A stretch of 64,000 bases of DNA from Myxococcus virescens (GCF_900101905.1 NZ_FNAJ01000015.1:124001-188000); one strand, 5' to 3'; numbered from the stretch's first letter, positions 35,235 to 44,660 are shown. Notes: a model not told the origin generated them from the letters alone. Numbers and translations: made by a program.

Positions 35235-35407
35235 GGTTCTGAAGCACGCCCGTGACGCCGCCCGTCCCGCCCTCCCCATGGGGCAGGCGTAGCGGCGTCA
35301 CGCCATCAGCACGAACTCGTCCGGCGGGCAAGAGGCCCTTGTGGATTGATTCGCGTCGAAGGGGACGCGAAGCTTCCCGGGTCCTTCGCAGAAAGACGAG
35401 TTGGGTG

Positions 35408-36571
35408 ATGAATTCGTACCGCTTGCGCGCCGTGACGCTCGCCCTGGCCCTGGGCGGGTCGGGCATGGCGTGTGAATCCGAAGAGCCGTTCCCCAACCTC
35501 GACGAGCTGGACCAGCTCCGCAGCCTCCACAGCCTGGGGCGGCAGCCGCCGAAGGACAGCACCAACCGGATGGACGGGCTCGCTCGCGCCGAGGCGCTGG
35601 GCGACGTGCTGTTCCACGACAGCGGCCTGTCACGCTGCGGCACGGTGTCCTGCGCGAGCTGCCATGGCGGCGAGGGCCTGACGGTGCCCACCGCCAAGGC
35701 GAAGGGCTGCGACGGGCACCTGTCCGAGCGCAACCCGCCCACCCTGCTGAACGTGGCCTACAACCGCTGGTTCATGTGGGACGGACGGGCGGACCGGCTC
35801 TGGAACCAGGCCATCCTGCCGCTGCTCAACCCGGTGGAGATGAACACGGACGCGCAGGTGGTGCGCGCCCGGCTCACCGCGGTGGAGTCGTACACCACGG
35901 AGTACCAGGCCCTCTTCGGCAAGGCGCCCGCGGACGAGACGGACCCGGCGCTGCTGGCCAACGTGGGCAAGGTGATGGCGGCCTACCAGCGGACGCTCGT
36001 GCGCATCGACGCGCCCTTCGACACGGACGTGCGGCGCTTCATCACGGCGGCCGAGGCCGGCCAGGCGGAGGCGGACCCGGCGTACCTGGGGCTGAAGACG
36101 TTCCTGCGCAAGGGCCAGTGCATCGTCTGCCACAAGGGGCCGGCGCTCACCGACGACCTGTTCCACAACATCGGCGTGCAGGACAGCAGCCCGGGCGCGA
36201 GCGGGCAGTGGAGCGCGCTGACGCCGCTGCTGGACTGGGAGTTCAACGCCGCCAGCCGCTACAGCGACGCGCCCACCGGCACCATCGCGGCGCGGCTCCA
36301 GACGCTGCGCACCCAGGCGGACCCGGCGACGCTGGAAGGCGCGTTCCGCACACCTTCGCTGCGCAACGTGGCCCTGACGGCGCCGTACATGCACACCGGC
36401 GCCCAGGCCACGCTGGAGGAGGTCGTCGACTTCTACAACGAGGGCGGCGATGCGGCCGGCAGCTTCGTGGGTCAGAAGACGGTGACCATCGTTCCGCTGG
36501 AGCTGACGAACGAGGAGAAGCGCGCGCTGGTGACGCTGCTCCAGTCCATGACGGGCGCGACGCCCCCCTGA
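35408..36571 (+). CDS. Di-haem cytochrome c peroxidase-family lipoprotein
   Basis: 387 residues; start at 35408. The N-terminus ends in GGSGMAC, a plausible lipobox. Two haem-binding CxxCH motifs are visible: CASCH near residue 80 and CIVCH near 239. A FRTPSLRNVALTAPYMHTG segment near 317-337 gives a conserved distal ligand region. This is the bacterial di-haem peroxidase/MauG family. It probably reduces peroxide or oxidises a partner in the periplasm. It has no obvious operon partner; the next gene on this strand starts 88 bp downstream and encodes an ECF sigma factor, so read-through cannot be excluded. Confidence 0.85.
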   Translation: MNSYRLRAVTLALALGGSGMACESEEPFPNLDELDQLRSLHSLGRQPPKDSTNRMDGLARAEALGDVLFHDSGLSRCGTVSCASCHGGEGLTVPTAKAKGCDGHLSERNPPTLLNVAYNRWFMWDGRADRLWNQAILPLLNPVEMNTDAQVVRARLTAVESYTTEYQALFGKAPADETDPALLANVGKVMAAYQRTLVRIDAPFDTDVRRFITAAEAGQAEADPAYLGLKTFLRKGQCIVCHKGPALTDDLFHNIGVQDSSPGASGQWSALTPLLDWEFNAASRYSDAPTGTIAARLQTLRTQADPATLEGAFRTPSLRNVALTAPYMHTGAQATLEEVVDFYNEGGDAAGSFVGQKTVTIVPLELTNEEKRALVTLLQSMTGATPP

Positions 36572-36659
36572 TGCAGGCGGGGCGGCCCCTGGGGCCCCGG
36601 CACCTTTTCACACGGGGAATGTCCCAGTTGTCCCGGCCCCCGTGTCCAAGGTGGCGAAG

Positions 36660-37172
36660 ATGCCGCCAGGGTTGAGCCCTCAGGAACTCCAGGACCTGTA
36701 CGACCGGTATGCCCCTGGCATGTACCGGAGGGCCTTCGCCTTGCTTCAACGCGAGGCAGACGCCTGGGACGCGGTGCAAGAGTCCTGCATTCGCGTCCTT
36801 CAGTCCGCCGCCGACTTCCGGCGGGAGGCCCGGCCGATGACGTTCGTCTACCGGGTGACGACCAACGTCAGCCTCAACATGCTCCGCGCCCGGGCCCTGC
36901 GGGACGTCGCTCCGGAGGGTGCCGGGAGCGAGGGCGCCGTCGACGCGCTCGCCGCCACCGAGTGCCGGGACTTCCTGATGAAGCTGGCGCGCGAGCTGGA
37001 CGAGCGCGCCCTCACGGTGGCGACGCTGCACTACCTGGACGGGATGTCCCAGGAGGAGATTGCCCAGGTCCTGGGGCTCTCGAGGAAGACCATTGTCCGC
37101 GACGTCCAGCGCATCAGCGCTCTGGCCCGCGCGCTGGGGGAGCCCAAGGGGATTCGAAGAGGTGCCGGATGA
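36660..37172 (+). CDS. ECF-type RNA polymerase sigma factor
   Basis: 170 residues; start at 36660 with AAGGTGG upstream, preferred over a GTG at 36642. Region 2 covers about 12-75 (LYDRYAPGMYRRAFALLQ, then DAVQESCIRVLQ and TFVYRVTTNVSLNMLR). Region 4 covers about 110-160 (LHYLDGMSQEEIAQVLGLS with RKTIVRDVQRI). Its stop codon overlaps the anti-sigma start (ATGA), and that gene overlaps the caspase gene in the same way, so the three are translationally coupled. It should direct polymerase to stress or envelope genes when released from the anti-sigma factor. A promoter for autoregulation could not be identified. Confidence 0.9.
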   Translation: MPPGLSPQELQDLYDRYAPGMYRRAFALLQREADAWDAVQESCIRVLQSAADFRREARPMTFVYRVTTNVSLNMLRARALRDVAPEGAGSEGAVDALAATECRDFLMKLARELDERALTVATLHYLDGMSQEEIAQVLGLSRKTIVRDVQRISALARALGEPKGIRRGAG

Positions 37173-37960
37173 GTGAACACCTGTCGGACCTCGTCTTGGA
37201 CGAGGTGGTCGCTGGCGGGATGAGACCGCCACACCTGGAGTCCTGTGCCGCCTGCCGTGAGCGGCTGGCGCTGCTGGAATCGCACGCAGAGAAGGTCCGT
37301 GCCGGGCCCCACTTCGCCCGCGTCCGGGCTCGCGTCCTGTCGGAGCGGGCGGCCCCGCCACGGAAGCCCGGCGTCCCCTGGCTCACCCGGTGGCTGCTCG
37401 TCCCCGCCCTGGCCACGTTGGCCACCGTGGTGCTGGTCCGCGGAGCACGGGCGGTGGACCCGGTGACCTCGCCCGAGGGCCCCTCCCCTGAGGCCCCCTT
37501 CGTCCGTCCGGGGACGCTGGAGCCGCTCCTGGGCATGCGGATCAAGGGGCCACCCCAGGTGGAGTTGCTCCGGCTGAAAGACGGCGAAATCAATCCCCTG
37601 CTCCAGGAAGGAGACGAGGTGGCCCTCCGGCTGAGGAGTGGGGGGCACCGCTACGCGCTGGTCGTCGCCATGGACAGCGGGAAACAGGTGGAGGCACTGT
37701 GGCCCCCCGAAGGACGCCAGAGCGGCGAGCTGGCCGCCGCGCAGCCCGCCCCACTGTTCCAGGTCACCCAAGGAGACTTCGTGGTGCACGCGCTCTACTC
37801 GGAGACGCCGCTGCGGCTCGACACCGTCCAGGAGTGGTTGAGCACGCTGAAGCCGGAGTGCCGCGCCGCGCCGATGTCGGCCGCGTGTCTGTCGCTCGCC
37901 GGCGTCCCACCGGGCGTGGCGCACGCGGCCGTGGCGCTCCAGGTCGAGGCCCGTCCATGA
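37169..37960 (+). CDS. Putative membrane anti-sigma factor with DUF4384 domain
   Basis: 263 residues, starting in a 4-bp ATGA overlap with the sigma gene. The N-terminal HLESCAACRERL near residue 22 is a His/CxxC pattern like the zinc-binding anti-sigma domain. A transmembrane helix follows at about 73-95 (WLLVPALATLATVVLV). The outer part contains a DUF4384 domain (about 130-245; VELLRLKDGEINPLLQEGDEV, YALVVAMDSG, VEALWPPEG). DUF4384 commonly accompanies caspase-family proteins, and one is encoded next. I infer that it tethers the sigma factor and senses a periplasmic signal, possibly the caspase itself. Confidence 0.78.
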   Translation: MSEHLSDLVLDEVVAGGMRPPHLESCAACRERLALLESHAEKVRAGPHFARVRARVLSERAAPPRKPGVPWLTRWLLVPALATLATVVLVRGARAVDPVTSPEGPSPEAPFVRPGTLEPLLGMRIKGPPQVELLRLKDGEINPLLQEGDEVALRLRSGGHRYALVVAMDSGKQVEALWPPEGRQSGELAAAQPAPLFQVTQGDFVVHALYSETPLRLDTVQEWLSTLKPECRAAPMSAACLSLAGVPPGVAHAAVALQVEARP

Positions 37961-39489
37961 CGCTCGCCCTGCTCCTGGCGGCGATGGTGGCGGCGCAGCC
38001 GGCGGCAGCGGTCGCGGACGGCAGCCCGCGCCGGTTCGCCCTGGCGGTGGGCAACAACCGGGGCTCCAGCGCGGACGCGGTGCTGCGTTACGCGGAGCGT
38101 GACGCGCGCACCCTGATGGACGTGCTGTACGAAGTGGGCGGCGTGCGGCGCGAGGATGCCGTGCTCGTCCTGGGACATGACGCGGACACGGTGCGCCAGG
38201 CGGTGTCCCGCTTCGAGCGCCACCTCCAGGCGCAGGCGCGGAAGGGAGACCAGCTCTTCGTCTACGTCTCCAGCCATGCGGACGCGGGCGAGCTGCACCT
38301 GTCCGGCACGAACCTGCCCCTGCATGAGCTGGTGCGTTTCATCGAGCGCGCGCCGGTGAGCGTCGCGCTGCTGGTGGTGGACTCGTGCCAGTCAGGCGAG
38401 GCGGTGCGGCTCAAGGGGCTGAAGCCCATTCCCGGTGTCCTGGTGAGCGTGGAGCGGCCGGAGCTGGCGGGACGGGTCATCATCACCGCTTCCGCCGCGG
38501 ATGAAGCCGCGCAGGAGTCGGACGCTCTTGGGGGCTCCGTCTTCACGCACCACCTGGTCGCCGCGCTGCGCGGGGCGGCGGACGTGTCCGGGGATGGCCG
38601 CGTCACGCTCGCGGAGGCCTACACCTATTCCTACGCGCGAACGGTGGAGTCCTCGCTGATGTCCCGCGCGGGCGCTCAGCATCCCAGCTTCCACTTCGAC
38701 CTCCAGGGGAAGGGGGACCTCGTCCTCTCCTCCCCCGCGCAGGCCACGTCGCTGCTGACGCTCGCCATCGACGAGCCCGGGGACTGGACCGTGTTCACGC
38801 TGGCGGGAGAACCCTTCCTGGGCAACCTGCGCAAGGGCGCGGGCACGGCCACGCTCGCCCTTCCCGCGGGTGGGTACATCGTCACCACTCGTGGCGAGCA
38901 CACCGCGATGACGGCGCGCGTGCAGGTGCCCGACGCCGGGCGCGCGCAGCTCACGCGGGCCCAGCTCCGCCCCCAGCGGCTGGAGGTCAACTCGCTCAAG
39001 GGCGAGCAGGCGTCAACGTTGCGGATGCACGTGGGGCCCAGCGTCGGCAGGCCGCTCGTGCCGTCCTTCGGAGCGATGATGGGTGGCACCGCCGCGCTCC
39101 AGTACACGTGGGCGGAGGCCTGGGCGAACGTCATGACCGCAGGCGTGGACGTGCGGCATGGACGGCATCCTTCCGGGAACCTCCGGCAGAATGACCACAC
39201 GCTGCGGCTGGGCGTGGGCCATGACGCACGCGTCTGGCGGAGCCTGCGGCTCCACGGCGCGGTGGAGGTGGGCGCCACCCTGTCCCAGCAATGGCAGCCC
39301 AGCAATGGAGAGAAGGCGCTCGCCCTGCAACCCATGGTGGGCGCGGTGGGCGGCGCATGGCTGCCCGTGCACGGCCCCTTCGGTGTGTCGCTGCTCGTGA
39401 ACACGGGACATACCTGGGTCCGTGAGGAGGCGGGCACCGCGTCCGCGCTGTCGCTCGGGGGCAGTCTGGGAATCAGCTTCGCGCGCTGA
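37957..39489 (+). CDS. Secreted caspase-family (C14) protein with C-terminal barrel-like region
   Basis: 510 residues, starting in an ATGA overlap with the anti-sigma gene. A signal peptide (LLLAAMVAAQPAAAVA) directs it to the periplasm. The caspase core spans about 25-260: FALAVGNNRGSS, the catalytic His in VYVSSHADAGE near 105, and the catalytic Cys in VVDSCQSG near 143. An EF-hand-like loop, DVSGDGRVTLAE near 208, may bind calcium. Residues 270-350 are a small beta domain, and about 350-510 have barrel-like strands ending ISFAR. Presumably a regulated protease whose activity is tied to the coupled sigma/anti-sigma pair. Confidence 0.85.
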   Translation: MTLALLLAAMVAAQPAAAVADGSPRRFALAVGNNRGSSADAVLRYAERDARTLMDVLYEVGGVRREDAVLVLGHDADTVRQAVSRFERHLQAQARKGDQLFVYVSSHADAGELHLSGTNLPLHELVRFIERAPVSVALLVVDSCQSGEAVRLKGLKPIPGVLVSVERPELAGRVIITASAADEAAQESDALGGSVFTHHLVAALRGAADVSGDGRVTLAEAYTYSYARTVESSLMSRAGAQHPSFHFDLQGKGDLVLSSPAQATSLLTLAIDEPGDWTVFTLAGEPFLGNLRKGAGTATLALPAGGYIVTTRGEHTAMTARVQVPDAGRAQLTRAQLRPQRLEVNSLKGEQASTLRMHVGPSVGRPLVPSFGAMMGGTAALQYTWAEAWANVMTAGVDVRHGRHPSGNLRQNDHTLRLGVGHDARVWRSLRLHGAVEVGATLSQQWQPSNGEKALALQPMVGAVGGAWLPVHGPFGVSLLVNTGHTWVREEAGTASALSLGGSLGISFAR

Positions 39490-39554
39490 GTCCCAACTTC
39501 GCGGGTTCGCGTGTCCAAGGCACGACACGCGAAACGCCATCCGAGAGGCTCCTC

Positions 39555-41357
39555 ATGACTCCCCGCCGCACCCGTGCCCGCTGGGCGCTCCCGTTGCTCT
39601 ATGTGGCACTGGGAACCACCGCTTGTGACAACCTGAAATCAGAGCCTGTCCCGCCGCCTCCTCCCGGCAAAGAGGAACCCCCTCCCGAGCTGCACGTCAC
39701 CGTGCGGACCGAAGGTCCCGAGTACTGCCGGGAAGGACAGTGGACGCTCTTCGTCTCCGTGGAAGGTGGCACGCCGGAGCGCGTGGAGCTCCTCACGAAC
39801 GCGCAGGAGCCCATGACGCTGGAGGCGCCGTACCAACACGTCATCGACTGCGCCACGCATGCCGAGGGCCGCTTCTCGTTCGTAGCCCGAGCCGTGGGCG
39901 AGGACCGGAACTTCGAGGCGGAGAGCGCCTCCGTAGAGGTGGACCGCACGCCTCCCACCATCACCTCCCGGCGCCCGAGCCTCAGCCACCCGGCGATGAC
40001 GTCGCCGCTGGCGTTCGTCTTCTCCGAGCCGCTGCTGCCGGGCTCACTCCAGTCCGTGCCCACCCAACTCCGCGACCAGGACGGGTTCTCCGTCGCCCAT
40101 CAAGCAGTCCTCAGTGAGGGCGGAACGGTCCTCGAGCTAGTGCCGACGTCGCCGGTCCGCCCTCCCACCACGCTCCATGCGGAGCTGCTCCAACGGACGC
40201 TGACCGACCGGGCCGGCAACCCGCTCGACCCGCGCCTGCCGGCCGTCACCCTCACGCACAACGCCACCTACTGGCCTTTCCGTCACGCCACGGAACCTTT
40301 GGATCCGACGAACTTCTCCGTCTTTCCCATGTCGCTCGCGCTGGGAAGCAGCCTCGGCGGAACAATGCCCGTCGTCGGCTTCGTCAATACCGCGTCGGAC
40401 ACGGAGGATCCTGCTGTCGCGCTGTGGGATGGCCAGTCGTGGCAGCGGCTCCCTCCGCTCCGGGCGGAGGATGCGCGCTCCCGGCTCGCCGAGGGCATCC
40501 AGGTCACCGCGAAGGGCAACACCATTGTCGCGGCCTGGCGCGAGCGGGTTGAAGAAACCCAGTCAGAGCAACTCCATGTGGTGCGCTACACCGGCTTGGC
40601 CTGGGAACGCCTGGGGACGCCCTACGACACTCCGACCGGGTACACCCAGGTCAAGATGGCGTTGGACTGGGTGGGAAACCCCGTCATCGCCTTGGAGCGA
40701 ATGAACGGACTGGCCGCAACCGAAGTGCGCATCTGGCGCTGGACAGGCATGGAGTGGCTGGCCCTGGGGGAGCCGCTCAGCGCGAACCCGGCGCCTCACA
40801 GCTATGCGCGGCGCTCAGCCATCGCCGCTGACAGGGAGGTGGTCGTGAGCTGGATGGAGGAGTCCGCCGATACCGGCGCCCTCCACATCTACGTTAGCAA
40901 GTTCGAGAACGGGGAATGGGCTCTCGTGGGCACGCCCATCCCCATCACTGCAGACACATCCGCGGAGCGCGTCGCGATTGCGCTTGCTCCATACGGGCGC
41001 GTCGTCATCGCTTGGAGTGAGATCAACCACACGACGCTGACAAGCACCATCCGATTCTCGTCCGCTGCGATGGCCCCCTGGCAATCCAACTGGTCGCCGC
41101 CCGACCCAATCGAAGCCTTGAGCCAGGCCACGACGGACGACTCACTCAGGCTCGTCGTCGACAGCAACGGAGAGCCTTCGGTGGCTTGGACCGAGTATCC
41201 GGCTGCCCTCGAACAGAAGAGCTACTACCGCAGGCGCCGCGCCGGAGTTTGGGAGCCCAAGCAACTCATTTCAGGGGAGACGTTGTTGACGTTCCTTCTC
41301 GACGAGAACGCGTTCCCCTGGGCCTTGTCGGGCAACACCGTCGTACGGCCTCAGTAG
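39555..41357 (+). CDS. Propeller lipoprotein, paralogue of the 9216 gene
   Basis: 600 residues from 39555. The N-terminal signal ends in LGTTAC, a weak lipobox, then a Pro-rich linker. An Ig-like domain at about 50-135 ends in VDRTPPTITSRRP, followed by a Big_5-like domain at 135-235. The remainder has Trp-rich propeller blades (LWDGQSWQRLP, GLAWERLGTP, WRWTGMEWLALGE). Domain order, the VDRTPP boundary motif and blade patterns match the 9216 protein, so they are paralogues. The propeller part again looks less GC-rich than the N-terminal part (one counted line at 68%, one later line at 60%). Function unknown; probably surface-exposed. Confidence 0.72.
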   Translation: MTPRRTRARWALPLLYVALGTTACDNLKSEPVPPPPPGKEEPPPELHVTVRTEGPEYCREGQWTLFVSVEGGTPERVELLTNAQEPMTLEAPYQHVIDCATHAEGRFSFVARAVGEDRNFEAESASVEVDRTPPTITSRRPSLSHPAMTSPLAFVFSEPLLPGSLQSVPTQLRDQDGFSVAHQAVLSEGGTVLELVPTSPVRPPTTLHAELLQRTLTDRAGNPLDPRLPAVTLTHNATYWPFRHATEPLDPTNFSVFPMSLALGSSLGGTMPVVGFVNTASDTEDPAVALWDGQSWQRLPPLRAEDARSRLAEGIQVTAKGNTIVAAWRERVEETQSEQLHVVRYTGLAWERLGTPYDTPTGYTQVKMALDWVGNPVIALERMNGLAATEVRIWRWTGMEWLALGEPLSANPAPHSYARRSAIAADREVVVSWMEESADTGALHIYVSKFENGEWALVGTPIPITADTSAERVAIALAPYGRVVIAWSEINHTTLTSTIRFSSAAMAPWQSNWSPPDPIEALSQATTDDSLRLVVDSNGEPSVAWTEYPAALEQKSYYRRRRAGVWEPKQLISGETLLTFLLDENAFPWALSGNTVVRPQ

Positions 41358-41397
41358 GGTTTTCCGCGAGCGACCTCGGAGTGAGGCCGCTCACCCT
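41356..41397. terminator. Probable bidirectional terminator hairpin
   Basis: Between convergent stop codons at 41357 and 41415, GAGCGACCTC (41368-41377) pairs with GAGGCCGCTC (41383-41392) with one mismatch and a 5-nt loop. The flanks AGGGT (41356-41360) and ACCCT (41393-41397) can extend it. No T-run follows on the plus strand. Confidence 0.45.
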
Positions 41398-41414
41398 GCA
41401 TCCCTGCACCGTGC

Positions 41415-42821
41415 TCAGCGCACCAGGTGGAAGTCCGTCTGGCGCTTCCAGCCCCAGTGCACGCGGCCCTCGGCGTCGATGGTGATGTCCTCTTCCTGTG
41501 CCGAGCGCACCCGCTGACCGTTCCACTCCGGCACCGCGGACGTGGCCTGCAGCTCGATGGAGTACCACTGGTTCGCAATCACCTTGTGGTCTCCATTGCC
41601 GGGCACGCCCTCCTGGCGGTCCCACAGGCCCACCATGGGGCCGGCGCCGTGGCCGTGGAGGCCAATGGGATGCGAGTACACGGTGCCGTCGATGCCCTCG
41701 GCGCGCATCCGCTCGCGGGATGCGCGGAGGATTTCGTTGCCCGTGCGGCCGGGACGCAGCTCCTCGAAGACGATGTCCTGCAGCCGGTTGGACGTCTTCA
41801 GCGCGGCCTTCAGCCCTTCGGGGACGTCCTTCTCGCCCTCACGCAGCACGTAGCCCATGTGCTGGGTGTCGGTGTTGAGGCCCAGCGCGGTGACGCCGTA
41901 GTCGCAGTGCAGCACGTCTCCGCGCTGGATGATGGGGTCGTCGCCCAGCTCCTGCTCGGTGACGCCTTGCCGCTGGATGTCCACCGAGGGCTGGAACCAC
42001 GTCTCCAGGCCCAGGTCCGCCAGGCGCTGGCGCATCCACCACTCCACGTCACGGGTGGTGGTGACGCCCGGCGTGATGACCTGGTTGGAGAAGGCCGTCT
42101 CGATGATGTTCCACGCGAGCTTCGTCTGCTCCTCGTAGAAGCGAGCCTCATCCGCGCTGCGCCAGGCGAGGAGGTCCACCGCCAGCCCATCCACGGAGGT
42201 GAAGCGCTTCACCCAGTCCGGGCCGAGCGCCTCCGCCATGCCCTCGTATTCGCCATGGGTGAGGCCGTCCGCGAAGGCGAAGGTGCGCGACACGTTGAGG
42301 GCGATTCGCTTCGGCTGGCGCTCCTCCACCACCTGCTTGAGCACCTGCCACTGCTCGGGGCCCCACAGCTCCGCCTGCCGGCTCACACCGCCGCCGTCCA
42401 CCTGGTGCTGCGCGCGGCGGGGCGTGTAGATGCCTCCCTGCGAGCCACCTCCCAGCGCGAGCCGCTCCACGCCCTGCTCCGGACCTCGGTCGAAGAAGAC
42501 GTAGATGGTCCGGCGGCGCGCGGCGAACGTCGTTGGCGAGACGAGCGCCTTGAAGACAGGGTCCTCGTTGTACTCGCGCATGGGGATGACCCACATGTCC
42601 ACGCCGTACTGGCGCATGAGCTGGGGCAGGGCCTTCTCCATGCGCTCGGCCAGCCAGGCCTGCTGGCGCTTCGCCTGCTCACGCAGGGTACCAAAGGGAC
42701 GCTCGGGTGCCGGGGACTTCGCCTCGGCGGTGGTGGCGTCCGGTGCCTGTGCCTTCGGAGAGACGGTGGCGCAGGAAGTGGAGAGCAGCAACGGGGCAAG
42801 CAACAGGGTCCGAGTGCGCAT
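41415..42821 (-). CDS. M24-family (Xaa-Pro peptidase-like) lipoprotein
   Basis: 468 residues; the ATG at 42821 gives a signal peptide ending in LLSTSCA, a lipobox. Residues 70-210 form the creatinase-like N-domain, and about 225-450 the pita-bread M24 domain. Metal ligands can be assigned: HCDYG near 310, LNTDTQHMG near 320, the His in IGLHGHGAG near 405, YSIELQ near 435 and AQEEDITI near 455. It should cleave peptides next to proline or a related substrate in the envelope, whereas most M24 enzymes are cytoplasmic. It is a single-gene unit convergent with the propeller lipoprotein. Confidence 0.85.
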   Translation of the reverse strand: MRTRTLLLAPLLLSTSCATVSPKAQAPDATTAEAKSPAPERPFGTLREQAKRQQAWLAERMEKALPQLMRQYGVDMWVIPMREYNEDPVFKALVSPTTFAARRRTIYVFFDRGPEQGVERLALGGGSQGGIYTPRRAQHQVDGGGVSRQAELWGPEQWQVLKQVVEERQPKRIALNVSRTFAFADGLTHGEYEGMAEALGPDWVKRFTSVDGLAVDLLAWRSADEARFYEEQTKLAWNIIETAFSNQVITPGVTTTRDVEWWMRQRLADLGLETWFQPSVDIQRQGVTEQELGDDPIIQRGDVLHCDYGVTALGLNTDTQHMGYVLREGEKDVPEGLKAALKTSNRLQDIVFEELRPGRTGNEILRASRERMRAEGIDGTVYSHPIGLHGHGAGPMVGLWDRQEGVPGNGDHKVIANQWYSIELQATSAVPEWNGQRVRSAQEEDITIDAEGRVHWGWKRQTDFHLVR

Positions 42822-42942
42822 GGCCGCGCAGTCTGTCACGCACCGGCGCGCGGCGCGCGCGGAGTCCGCACGCTGTCAGCGGCTCACGCCCCGAGAGGCC
42901 CGCGACTCCGGAACGCAGGGAGCAGCCGTGAAATCGCCGGAG

Positions 42943-43317
42943 TCAGGGCACGCCCGCACAGGCCGCGCCATCCACGCCGCACACAGCGAGCAGACGGGCT
43001 TCGTCGATGGATTGCTGGCAACCGCTCGCGGTGGCCGCGTCGAGCTCATCGATGCGCGCGCGCATGCACTGCACGCAGCCCGCCTTCGCGCCACTTTCGG
43101 TTCGCGACAGGTCCGGCTCCACCGCCGCGTAGGCCGCGATGCGGTCCGCCTCGCACTGCTCGCGTGACACCGTCAGGGTTCCGCACTGTTCCTCATACGC
43201 GCACGCGGATGCCGCCACGCGCTCCGACCAGCCAGCGTAGGAGCGCTGCGGTGCCTCCGAGCCACCACACGCCACGAGCCACACGCACACCACCAGCGAC
43301 GCCTTCCACGGGTTCAT
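42943..43317 (-). CDS. Small Cys-rich lipoprotein
   Basis: 124 residues from 43317. The signal peptide ends in WLVACGG, a lipobox. The mature part is helical with seven further Cys (SACAYEEQCGTL, SREQCEADR, AGCVQCMR, SGCQQS, AVCGVDGAAC), likely disulfide-bonded in the periplasm or on the surface. This Cys-spaced pattern is frequent among small myxobacterial lipoproteins, but I cannot assign a family. It is followed by the M24 lipoprotein gene on the same strand, 121 bp away. Confidence 0.65.
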   Translation of the reverse strand: MNPWKASLVVCVWLVACGGSEAPQRSYAGWSERVAASACAYEEQCGTLTVSREQCEADRIAAYAAVEPDLSRTESGAKAGCVQCMRARIDELDAATASGCQQSIDEARLLAVCGVDGAACAGVP

Positions 43318-43438
43318 GCCCGCATCTCACCCGGCGCTAGCGCTGGAGTCACCCTCAACGCCTGCCTGCCCGTTCGCCCCCAGCGACCTCGAGCCTCGCC
43401 GCGCTTGTCCACACACAGCGAGGCCCGCGAGACGCGCG

Positions 43439-44629
43439 TCACTCGACCGGCCCTGCCACGGAGACTTCCATCACGGCCTCGGCGCCCCCCCACTCTCGCG
43501 CAGCACACGGCGCCACGACACAAGCGTCCGGGACATAGCGCTCGCTCTCGGACAGCATGCCCGCCGCCTCGTTTCCACCGCCCATCACCAGGACCGCGCC
43601 ATCTCCCAGCGCCAGGGCGCCCAGCTTCTCGCGCGGCGCGTCCAGCGCGGGCGCGGAAGACCACGTCTCCGTCTTCAAATCGAAGCGCTCCACCGACGCG
43701 AGCGCCCCCGTCGTGTAGTGCTCGCCGCCCATCATCAGCACCGCGCCATCCGGCAGCACCACCGTCGCATGATGCTCACGAGGCACCTTGGGCGCGCCCA
43801 CCAGCGTCCACACACCCGTCTCCGGCGAATACACCTCCGCCGTGGCCGCCGCGCGCGCCGTGGTTCCCCCCACCACCAACACGCGCCCATCCGGCAGCAT
43901 CGTCACCGAGTGCGCCAGCCGGTGCGTGCCCGCCGCCCCACCGGTGAGCCCCGCCTTCTCCCAGAGCCCCGTCACCGGGTCATACAGCTCCGCCTGCAGG
44001 CCGCTCACGAACAGGGCCTTGCCGTTGGCCAGCACCACCGCCGTCTGGGCTCCACCCCGTGAGAAGCCCGGAGGCGACGCGGCGCTCCACATCCCCGTCG
44101 CAGGATCGAACAACTCCGCCGAGCGCAGCGGCCGCTGGTCCACATCCGTCCCACCCGCCACCAGCACGCGCCCATCCGCCAGCAGCACCGCGGCCGGGTC
44201 ATTGCGCGCCACGCCCATGGGGCGCACCTCCGTCCACGTCCCGGTGTCCGGCGCATACACCTCCGCGTCCGCAAGCGCGCCCATCGCCACGCCGTTGGAG
44301 CCGCCCATCACCAGCACTCGGCCGTCCGTCAGCCGCACCGCGGCGTGGTTGCGCCGGCGCGTGTGCATGGCCCCCGTCTCACGCCAGCGGCCCGTCTCCG
44401 GCTCGAACACCTCGCAGCTCCCCAGCGTTCGGCTCCCGTCATGCCCGCCCGAGGCCAGCACACGCCCACCCTCCATCACCACGAAGGGCAGGAGCTTGCG
44501 GGGTGTGGACAAGAACAGGCCCTGCTCCGCCGCCCCGCTCCCCCCGTCCTCCGCGCGCGGACCCGCGCTGCAAGCGAACGAGACAGCGAAGAGGATGACC
44601 GTGACACATGATGCCGAAAACCGTTGCAT
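43439..44629 (-). CDS. Kelch-repeat lipoprotein
   Basis: 396 residues; start at 44629 with AGGTGGGG upstream. The signal peptide ends in AVSFACS, a lipobox. At least six kelch-type blades of about 50 residues follow, each with the DGRVLVxGG...AEVYxPxTGxW pattern, making a beta-propeller at about 45-370. The tail contains two Cys (DACVVAPCAARE). Such myxobacterial proteins are exported and probably bind carbohydrate or protein. No catalytic motif is seen. A candidate operator lies 32 bp upstream of the start. Confidence 0.85.
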   Translation of the reverse strand: MQRFSASCVTVILFAVSFACSAGPRAEDGGSGAAEQGLFLSTPRKLLPFVVMEGGRVLASGGHDGSRTLGSCEVFEPETGRWRETGAMHTRRRNHAAVRLTDGRVLVMGGSNGVAMGALADAEVYAPDTGTWTEVRPMGVARNDPAAVLLADGRVLVAGGTDVDQRPLRSAELFDPATGMWSAASPPGFSRGGAQTAVVLANGKALFVSGLQAELYDPVTGLWEKAGLTGGAAGTHRLAHSVTMLPDGRVLVVGGTTARAAATAEVYSPETGVWTLVGAPKVPREHHATVVLPDGAVLMMGGEHYTTGALASVERFDLKTETWSSAPALDAPREKLGALALGDGAVLVMGGGNEAAGMLSESERYVPDACVVAPCAAREWGGAEAVMEVSVAGPVE

Positions 44630-44660
44630 GACCCCACCTGGAATGCCCGTCGAAGCAGTC

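Noticed and set aside
36610..36660. GGAAT...CGTG resembling an ECF promoter before the sigma gene
   Set aside because: The spacing between the two elements is about 20 bp, longer than the usual 15-17, so autoregulation cannot be claimed.
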